Part shown: positions 58,071 through 64,000 of the stretch, piece by piece
How the letters are laid out: each line of letters begins with the position of its first letter
Position numbering within the stretch: the first letter of the stretch is position 1
DNA from: JAGGAG01 sp964638035
GTDB taxonomy: Bacteria; Gemmatimonadota; Gemmatimonadetes; Gemmatimonadales; GWC2-71-9
Length of the DNA stretch: 64,000 bases
Assembly: GCA_964638035.1 (NCBI GenBank)
Contig: CAZWXD010000013.1
Coordinates: 23,627 to 87,626, forward strand
Direction: 5' to 3'
Program-made: the position numbers and the translations under genes
The notes under the pieces: model-generated
Databases searched by the model: none
What the model was told of the DNA's origin: nothing
What the model saw: only the letters and a program-made list of their open reading frames with translations

Positions 58071-60941
58071 CTAGGGGGATTCCTGTTCGCCAACCGCCAG
58101 GGCGAGCTTCCGTTTCACCTCGCGCACCTGGGGCTGGAACAGCGGGTCCGCGCTGCGCCACTGGTCCAGCAGGGCCTGGTAGAGCTTCGCAGCCCGCGTA
58201 CGGTCACCCCGCTCCAGGTAGAGGTCGCCCAGCCGGTTCCGGATGGTGGAGAGCGAGAGCGCATCCTCCTCCACGCGCTCCGGCCCACGGTACGCCAGGT
58301 ACCGCTCACCCATCACGATCGCTGAATCGGGCTCACCCAGGTCGAGGTAGAGCCGGAACCGGTCGCTCGAGGCACAGGGCACACAACTGTTGCCCTGGCT
58401 GATCGTGTGGGTCAGGGCCAGAGCGTCGGCTCTGCGGCCCTCGGCCAGGGCCATCAGGGCCTCGATGGCCGTGCGGTAGTCGTCGCCCCGATCCACGCCC
58501 TCCGGCTGGGCATCGAGTTCAGCCAGCACCGCGCGGGCCTCGGTGGGTTTCCTGGCGAGGGCATACGATGCCGCCACGAGGGGGTAGCTACGCTCGGTTG
58601 GCGCGAGCTGTGCCATGGCGCGCCGCACGGAGTCCACTGAGCGCACCGGGATGGGACGGTTGAGGACGAGGGCAGCCGCGATGTGGTCCTGCAGCGCCAG
58701 GTGGAGCCTCGCGGCGCGGGTGTCCGCTCCCCCTGCGTACGCGAGGGCGCGATCCTGCCAGGCGTCCGCCTCCTTCCAGCGCCCGCCTGTTCGTGCCATG
58801 GCCCCCAGGCCCATCGCGGCCTCACGGCGCGACAGGGGCCGTGCCTGCGGGTCGCTGAACACTGCGGCACCGATCGACTCTGCTGCCGCGACATCGCCGA
58901 GGACGTACTGTGCCATCCCGAGCCACAGCTGCAGGTTGTCGTCCTCAGGGAGGAGGGCGATCCCGTTCCGGAGCACGGCGATGGAGCTGTCGAGCTGCCC
59001 GGCCTGGCCCAGGCTGTAGGCGAGGAGGCTGTAGGCACCACCGCGGGGTGCATCCTGCTGTGCCCGAACCAGGCGCTCGATGTACGGGACGGACTCCGCC
59101 GCGCGTCCAGACGCCTGCATCAGGATTCCCATGTTGTTGAGTGCAGTAACGTTGAGGGAATCGAGCTCGAGGACGGCCTTGTACGCCGGGATCGCCCGCT
59201 CGGGATCGCGCGCCACCGAGCCGAGCCAGGAGGCGTTCGTGATCCGCTTCTCGAGTTCCGGCAATCGGTCGCGTGAGTTGTAGGCCCGCGTGAGCGCCTC
59301 GACCGCCTGGGGCCGCTGGCCCAGGTTGGCGTAGATGATGCCCAGCTTCCGCCAGGCCATCGCGAAGCCGGTGTCGAGCGCCACCGCGCGCTGCAGGTAG
59401 GGCAATGCCTCCTCCTGCTTCCCCGCGTCGGTGAACCGCGAACCACGGGAATACTCCTGCAGCGCCGCAAGCGACGACGTGGTGACCCGCGCCAGTTCGG
59501 GACTCGCCTGCACCCCCCTGAGGGACTCGCCAATCCGCCGGCGAAGCAGCTTCGAGACCCTGTCCACCGCCGGGAGGAGCTGGGTCGAGTCGGCGGCCGT
59601 CTCGCGGAATGCCGCCAGGTCGTCGCCCGATTCCGGCTCCACCAGGCGCAGCGTCACAACGTACTGGCCGGCGACTGGCTCGACCCGTCCCAGGACCACC
59701 GCCCTGGCGCCTCCGCGCTGGGCCACCTCGCGTGCCACGTCGGGGCCGAGCGCGCGGTCGGGGGGCTGCTGCATCAGCTCCAGTGTCGCCCGCACCTGGG
59801 ACACCGGCATCACCTTGAGCACGGTCGACTGGCCCATGTCGATCCGGATGGCCTCGGTCAGCGCACCCGCCAGCGTGGAATCGGACGGAACCTCCACGTC
59901 GGCCACGAGCACCATGCCGGAACTGGCGAAGCGTCCCTCGGCCATGAGGCTCCGGCCCGGCAGCAGCCCTGCGGCACGCAGGCCCACGTAGAGGGCGCCC
60001 ACGACCCCAGCCACCACCAACGCATTGCGCGCCCATTGTGGCCGGCGCGCCGGCGCGCTCACGACGGTGCCATGCGTCGGTGTGGAGGTGCCCTCCAGCA
60101 TTGCCACGAGGTCGGTCGAGGTGGGACGGCCCTCGGGCTCCCTGGCCAGCAGGCGCCGGATGATCGTGCCGAGCACGGCAGGCACGCGGGCATCGCCGTC
60201 CAGGAGGGGTGGCTCCTGGGTGAGCTGTGCCGCGAGGATGGCACGCGGCGTGGTACCGGTGAAGGGGGTGCGGCCGGCGAGCATCTCGTAACCGGTGACA
60301 CCCAGCGCGTACACGTCAGCGGGCGGCCCGATCTCGGGGTCGCCCGATGCCTGCTCCGGTGCCATGTACGCGGGCGTCCCGATCACGGTCCCCACCACCG
60401 TGGCGGCCGGCGCGGCGGCATCCGACACCGTCGCGGTGGAGAGCGCCTTGGCCACGCCGAAGTCGGTCACCACCGCGTGGTTTGCCGAGAGCAGGATGTT
60501 GTCGGGCTTGATGTCGCGGTGCACGATGCCCTGCCGGTGGGCATACTGGAGGGCATCGGCCACTTCGCGCAGGATGCGCGTGGCCAGCTCGGCGGGCACC
60601 GTCCCCTGGCGAAGCCGGGCACGAAGCGACTCACCCTCGACGTACGGCATGGTGAAGTAGAGGAGGGCGGGTGCCCCCGCCTCGAGTTGCACCTCACCGG
60701 CGGCCAGCAGGGGGACGATGTGCGGGTGCTGCAGCCGGGCGGCCAGCTGGATCTCCCGGCGGAACCGCTCCACGCTCACCCCCTCGGCGAGTGAGGGAGA
60801 GAGCACCTTGATGACCACCTGCCGCCCCAGGGCGATCTCGGTGGCCACGAAGACCCGGCTCATCCCGCCGCCACCCAACTCACGCTCCAGGCGATACGTG
60901 CCGCCGAGCGCCCGCTGCAATGCCTCCTGGAAGTCGCTCAC
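58071..60941 (-). CDS. Ser/Thr protein kinase with TPR repeats
   Basis: A 956-residue membrane kinase of the type common in Gemmatimonadota. The kinase domain (~15-275) has GGGGMSRVFVATEIAL, VVIKVLSPS, HRDIKPDNILL, VVTDFGVAKAL and MAPEQASGD. One helix follows (NALVVAGVVGALYVGLRAAGLL, ~310-330), then a periplasmic part with a TolB-like segment (~345-480) and several TPR motifs (LPYLQRAVALDTGFAMAWRK and others). A CVPC pair near residue 850 may bind heme or a metal or form a disulfide. GTG at 60941 overlaps the queF stop by 4 bp (GTGA). Signal unknown. Confidence 0.9.
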   Translation of the reverse strand: MSDFQEALQRALGGTYRLERELGGGGMSRVFVATEIALGRQVVIKVLSPSLAEGVSVERFRREIQLAARLQHPHIVPLLAAGEVQLEAGAPALLYFTMPYVEGESLRARLRQGTVPAELATRILREVADALQYAHRQGIVHRDIKPDNILLSANHAVVTDFGVAKALSTATVSDAAAPAATVVGTVIGTPAYMAPEQASGDPEIGPPADVYALGVTGYEMLAGRTPFTGTTPRAILAAQLTQEPPLLDGDARVPAVLGTIIRRLLAREPEGRPTSTDLVAMLEGTSTPTHGTVVSAPARRPQWARNALVVAGVVGALYVGLRAAGLLPGRSLMAEGRFASSGMVLVADVEVPSDSTLAGALTEAIRIDMGQSTVLKVMPVSQVRATLELMQQPPDRALGPDVAREVAQRGGARAVVLGRVEPVAGQYVVTLRLVEPESGDDLAAFRETAADSTQLLPAVDRVSKLLRRRIGESLRGVQASPELARVTTSSLAALQEYSRGSRFTDAGKQEEALPYLQRAVALDTGFAMAWRKLGIIYANLGQRPQAVEALTRAYNSRDRLPELEKRITNASWLGSVARDPERAIPAYKAVLELDSLNVTALNNMGILMQASGRAAESVPYIERLVRAQQDAPRGGAYSLLAYSLGQAGQLDSSIAVLRNGIALLPEDDNLQLWLGMAQYVLGDVAAAESIGAAVFSDPQARPLSRREAAMGLGAMARTGGRWKEADAWQDRALAYAGGADTRAARLHLALQDHIAAALVLNRPIPVRSVDSVRRAMAQLAPTERSYPLVAASYALARKPTEARAVLAELDAQPEGVDRGDDYRTAIEALMALAEGRRADALALTHTISQGNSCVPCASSDRFRLYLDLGEPDSAIVMGERYLAYRGPERVEEDALSLSTIRNRLGDLYLERGDRTRAAKLYQALLDQWRSADPLFQPQVREVKRKLALAVGEQESP

Positions 60942-61324
60942 CCGGGCAGGGTCACGCTGCACGTCGTGTCGAACCCCCCGCGCGTGTTGTACACCGTCGT
61001 CACCACGAGCCGCTTCGGAGCGAGCAGGCGGAAGAGGTCGTCGGCCAGCCGCGCCGTGGCGTGCTCCTGGTAGATCCCCACGCTGCGATAGCTGGTGATG
61101 TAGTACTTGAGGCTCTTGAGCTCGACGCAGCGGTCGGACGGGATGTACATGATGCGGAGGAGCGCATAGTCAGGGAGCCCGCTGTAGGGACAGACGGCGC
61201 TGAACTCCCTGGTCTCGGTGGTGATCTCCTGGTCCGGTCCCTCGTAGGGAAACGTCTCCAGGATGGCGACGTCGATCGCCTCGGGACCCGTGAAGGGCAC
61301 CGTCCTGCCTTCCGCTATCGCCAT
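60938..61324 (-). CDS. queF: NADPH-dependent 7-cyano-7-deazaguanine reductase
   Basis: Reduces preQ0 to preQ1. 128 residues, the unimodular type. The catalytic cysteine is in EFSAVCPYSGLPDYA, and the QueF substrate and NADPH motif is ELKSLKYYITSYRSVGIY, followed by HATARLADDLF. ATG at 61324. It is coupled to the kinase-TPR gene downstream. Completes preQ1 synthesis with queC and queE at 48-49 kb. A dyad around a TATATT hexamer lies upstream. Confidence 0.94.
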   Translation of the reverse strand: MAIAEGRTVPFTGPEAIDVAILETFPYEGPDQEITTETREFSAVCPYSGLPDYALLRIMYIPSDRCVELKSLKYYITSYRSVGIYQEHATARLADDLFRLLAPKRLVVTTVYNTRGGFDTTCSVTLPG

Positions 61325-61338
61325 CACGCCCACCGGGT

Positions 61339-61372
61339 CGTCGGAGGCGGGAATATAGCCGTGACTCCGACG
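61339..61372 (-). promoter_or_regulatory. Dyad with -10-like hexamer upstream of queF
   Basis: CGTCGGAG (61339-61346) and CTCCGACG (61365-61372) are perfect 8-bp arms 18 bp apart; TATATT (minus strand, 61352-61357) lies between them. It may be an operator over the promoter or a leader hairpin. It does not match the preQ1 riboswitch consensus I know. Confidence 0.45.
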
Positions 61373-61404
61373 TCCCAGCGAGCACGCATGGCGGTCGTGC
61401 CAGC

Positions 61405-63294
61405 CTAGGGCTTGCTGGCGCCCGCCTCCCATTCCGGCAGCTTCACCATCCCCGACTCGAGCCACGTGAACCCGCCATCCAGGACGGTCCGCGCCACCGC
61501 ATAGGTCGCCACGTCATCGTTGTGCCAGATGGCGTGGAACTTCTCCTCCACCCGCCTCCGTGCCTGGCGGCAGAACACGTCAGCCAGCTCAACCGCCTTC
61601 GGGTGCCCTGCAGGGTTCGCCGCGACATCGCGCGTCGCACGGGCGCAGGTCGCCGCCATGGCGAACAGCTCGGCGCCAACTTCCACGATGCGGCCCAGGA
61701 CGGCCTGCCGCTTCTCCAGCCGGGGCCCGAAGCGGACCATGCAATGGAAGATGGTGCGCGCCAGCTTCCGGCTGTTGCGCTCCACGAACCGCATGTGCCT
61801 GGCCAGCCGGCCAAAGGCGCCGAAGCCGAACCAGCCACGGAACGGGGCCCAGAGCCTTGGGTACCAGGTGAGGTAGAAGAGCCCCGAGCGCAGGAGGGCG
61901 CGGGCCTTGTCGCCCAGGGGCGCCTTGGGATCGATCAGCGCGCCGGCGAGCCGGAAGTGGGTGTCCACCGCCTCCCGTGCGATGAAGAGGCGCATGATTT
62001 CGCTCGATCCCTCGAAGATCAGGTTGATCCGGAAGTCACGCAGCATCCGCTCCACCGGGTCCGGCTTCTCCCCGCGCGACCGGAGGCTGTCGGCCGTTTC
62101 GTAGCCGCGCCCGCCCTTGACCTGCAGCGTGTCGTCCATGATGCGCCAGCCGATCTCGGTGTTGTACATCTTCGCGATCGCCGCCTCGAGCCGGATGTCC
62201 ACGTCGCCGCGGTCGGCCAGGAGGGAGGAGAGGTCGCTCACGGCCTCCATGGCGTAGGTCTCCGCCGCCATGCGGCCGATCTTCTGCGCGATCGCGTCGT
62301 GCTTTCCGACGGGCTGGCCCCACTGCACCCGCGACGCCGCCCACTCCCGCGAGATCTCCAGCGCGCGCTTGGCGCCCGCCACGCAGGACGCGGGCAGGGT
62401 GAGGCGGCCGGTGTTGAGGGTCACCAGCGCCAGCTTGAGGCCCTTGCCCTCGCCCCAGAGCACGTTCTCCGCGGGGACCCGGACATTGGTGAAGCGGATG
62501 ACCCCGTTCTCGATGGCCTTGAGCCCCATGAAGTGGAGGCGGTTCACCACCTCGACGCCGGGCCAGCTGGTCTCGACGATGAACGCCGTGATCTTCTTCG
62601 GCCCGGTGCGTGCCATCACCACCATCAGCTCTGCCACCGTCCCGTTGGTGCACCACAGCTTCTCCCCGTTGAGCACCCAGTGCGTGCCATCGGCGGACAG
62701 CGTGGCCGTGGTGGCCATGGCGGCGGGATCAGAGCCCACGTTGGACTCGGTCAGCGCAAACGCCGAGATGGCGCCCTTGGCGAGTCGCGGCAGGTACTTC
62801 TTCTTCTGTTCCGGGGTCCCGAAGAGCTTGAGCGGCTGCGGAACCCCGATGGACTGGGCGGCCGACAGCAGCGCGGTCAGGCTCCCGTCGATGCTGGTCA
62901 CGAGGCCAATGGCATGGGTGTAGCTCGTCTGGCTCAGGCCCAGCCCGCCGTACTCCACCGGGATCTTGATCCCGAAGGCGCCCAGGTCCTTGAGGCCCTG
63001 CACTACCTGCGGGGGGATCTTGCCTTCCCGGTCGATCCGGTCGCTGTCCACCTCGCGTTCGAGGAACGCCCCGAGCCGGTCCATGAACGGCTTGGCCCGC
63101 GCGAGGTCCTCGGCCGATTGGGTGGGGAAGGGGTGGATCAGCCCGAGGTCGATCCGCCCCTCGAAGAGCTGGCGCACGAAGCTCGGGCGCTCCCACTCCT
63201 TTTCGCGGGCGGATTCGGCGACCTCACGGGCCTCCTGCTCGGTGGCGAGGGGCGCCGGGGTCTTGCGGGGCGGTTCGGCAAGGACGTTGGTCAT
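61405..63294 (-). CDS. Acyl-CoA dehydrogenase (VLCAD-like)
   Basis: A 629-residue flavoenzyme for the first step of fatty-acid beta-oxidation. The length and C-terminal extension (~190 residues) resemble very-long-chain ACADs. Seen: LGAFGIKIPVEYGGLGLS, ISAFALTESNVGSDPAAM, VLNGEKLWCTNG, GGRGYETADSL and the catalytic glutamate region IFEGSSEIMRLF. The ATG overlaps the TetR stop by 4 bp, so the pair forms one operon. Induction by fatty acids or acyl-CoA is expected (inference). Confidence 0.92.
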   Translation of the reverse strand: MTNVLAEPPRKTPAPLATEQEAREVAESAREKEWERPSFVRQLFEGRIDLGLIHPFPTQSAEDLARAKPFMDRLGAFLEREVDSDRIDREGKIPPQVVQGLKDLGAFGIKIPVEYGGLGLSQTSYTHAIGLVTSIDGSLTALLSAAQSIGVPQPLKLFGTPEQKKKYLPRLAKGAISAFALTESNVGSDPAAMATTATLSADGTHWVLNGEKLWCTNGTVAELMVVMARTGPKKITAFIVETSWPGVEVVNRLHFMGLKAIENGVIRFTNVRVPAENVLWGEGKGLKLALVTLNTGRLTLPASCVAGAKRALEISREWAASRVQWGQPVGKHDAIAQKIGRMAAETYAMEAVSDLSSLLADRGDVDIRLEAAIAKMYNTEIGWRIMDDTLQVKGGRGYETADSLRSRGEKPDPVERMLRDFRINLIFEGSSEIMRLFIAREAVDTHFRLAGALIDPKAPLGDKARALLRSGLFYLTWYPRLWAPFRGWFGFGAFGRLARHMRFVERNSRKLARTIFHCMVRFGPRLEKRQAVLGRIVEVGAELFAMAATCARATRDVAANPAGHPKAVELADVFCRQARRRVEEKFHAIWHNDDVATYAVARTVLDGGFTWLESGMVKLPEWEAGASKP

Positions 63295-63965
63295 GGCATG
63301 GCACCGGTGAGCGTGGAGGGCGAGCGCAAGCGCTGCGGCACGCCCATGAGGACCAGGTCGATGACGTGCTGCCGACGCGCGGCCAGGAAGGCCGGGTTGG
63401 CCACGTCGGGTCCCATCGCGCGGAGCACGGTGTGCGCATGCACGACGGGAAACCAGCAGAGGCTCAGGATGCTGAGCGTGAGTTGTGCGGCCGCGTCGTC
63501 GCTCGTGTCGAGGCCCACCTCTTCGGCAATGGCCTCCACGGCCTCGCGCACCGCGGCGGCATGGGGGGGGAGTTCCCCCGACGGGGTGCCGTCGGCCAGC
63601 GCCTCCCGCTCGATGAGCAGCACGAACCGCGGGTGGGCCAGGATGAAGTCGAAGTACTCACCCACCACCCCGGCGAGCACGACCTCGACCGGCTCGCCGC
63701 TGCGCCGGGCACGCTCGCGGCCAGCGTGCACCGCAGTGCGCACCTGGGCGAAGCAGCGATCGAGCACGGCGCGGTAGAGCAGTTCCTTGGACTTGAAGAA
63801 GTACGACGGCGTACCGCGGGAGACGCCGGCCCTGGCACCGACATCCTGCAGGCTGGTCGCCCGGTACCCCCGGTCGGCAAAGAGCCCCTCGGCGGCATCG
63901 AGGATGAGTTCGCGCGTGCGGTCCGGGTTGCGCTCCCGCTCGCGGGTTGGATCGGATGCCTTCAC
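63291..63965 (-). CDS. TetR-family transcriptional regulator
   Basis: A 224-residue repressor. The helix-turn-helix lies at ~20-65: ILDAAEGLFADRGYRATSLQ, DVGARAGVSRGTPSYFFKSK. The ligand domain is Ala/Val-rich. GTG start at 63965 with GAGGGG 5 nt upstream. It overlaps the acyl-CoA dehydrogenase gene by 4 bp and has a near-perfect palindrome upstream, so it likely autoregulates and controls the dehydrogenase. Ligand probably an acyl-CoA (inference). Confidence 0.93.
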   Translation of the reverse strand: MKASDPTRERERNPDRTRELILDAAEGLFADRGYRATSLQDVGARAGVSRGTPSYFFKSKELLYRAVLDRCFAQVRTAVHAGRERARRSGEPVEVVLAGVVGEYFDFILAHPRFVLLIEREALADGTPSGELPPHAAAVREAVEAIAEEVGLDTSDDAAAQLTLSILSLCWFPVVHAHTVLRAMGPDVANPAFLAARRQHVIDLVLMGVPQRLRSPSTLTGAMP

Positions 63966-63981
63966 CGCCCCTCACGGCTTG

Positions 63982-63997
63982 CTTGTTGGCCAGCAAG
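63982..63997. promoter_or_regulatory. Putative TetR operator
   Basis: CTTGTTGGCCAGCAAG is a 16-bp palindrome with one mismatched pair; its consensus is CTTGYTGGCCARCAAG. It is centred about 24 bp before the TetR GTG, where an autoregulatory operator is expected. Another CTTG follows it at 63978. Confidence 0.6.
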
Positions 63998-64000
63998 TTA

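Overview
The window is a gene-dense, very GC-rich bacterial chromosome segment (about 70% G+C by eye). It carries roughly fifty protein genes on both strands, no rRNA or tRNA that I can see, and no insertion sequence, prophage or CRISPR array. Gene content points to Gemmatimonadota: a serine/threonine kinase with TPR repeats, BIG2/LVIVD-type surface proteins, a PIG-L deacetylase of over 800 residues, GH57 glycogen enzymes and a full de novo queuosine branch. The taxon is an inference from gene style, not from a marker gene. The longest gap without a gene is 25515-25793 (279 bp), so no stretch over 300 bases lacks a gene.

Layout. 1-2.8 kb: 3' part of hutU, then hutI and hutG (histidine degradation). 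2.9-7.4 kb: a small lipoprotein, aguA/aguB (agmatine to putrescine) and a BIG2/LVIVD surface protein; speA at 51 kb supplies the agmatine. 7.4-14.8 kb: glycogen operon read leftward (glgP, glgA, GH57 branching enzyme, GH57 glucanotransferase). 14.9-17 kb: ettA and a SWIB protein with a histone-H1-like tail. 17.2 kb: an exported peroxiredoxin-like gene with an in-frame UGA followed by a bacterial-SECIS-like hairpin, a candidate selenoprotein. 17.8-22.5 kb: thrA-thrB-thrC. 22.6-25.5 kb: pntAA-pntAB-pntB. 25.8-31.7 kb: a sigma-70 factor, GT2, HAD phosphatase, aconitase and a DUF971 protein. 31.8-41.6 kb: a membrane protein, the PIG-L deacetylase, a ferric-type ABC importer, an MFS transporter and an M3 peptidase. 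41.7-46.2 kb: infA, a cold-shock protein and a signalling operon (diguanylate cyclase, CGNR protein, pseudokinase-kinase fusion). 46.2-49.7 kb: queC-queE-degenerate HD protein-5'-nucleotidase; queF lies at 61 kb. 49.7-64 kb: a TIGR01777 epimerase, speA, an unknown exported protein, citrate synthase, an ARH-like pseudoenzyme, an M28 peptidase, a kinase-TPR protein, queF, an acyl-CoA dehydrogenase and its TetR regulator.

Three patterns cut across genes. First, a family of 8-bp tandem repeats (GGCGTTCA / GGACGTCA / RGACGGCG) occurs in seven short arrays at gene ends and inside one GH57 gene, where it encodes an eight-residue periodic peptide. Second, a TATCTT or TAGCTT (or close) hexamer sits exactly 7-8 nt before the ATG of several genes, suggesting leaderless transcripts. 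Third, most convergent gene pairs are separated by strong hairpins.

Metabolically the window joins amino-acid turnover (Hut, Thr, polyamines), glycogen storage, TCA entry (citrate synthase, aconitase), NADPH balance (Pnt), fatty-acid oxidation and tRNA modification.
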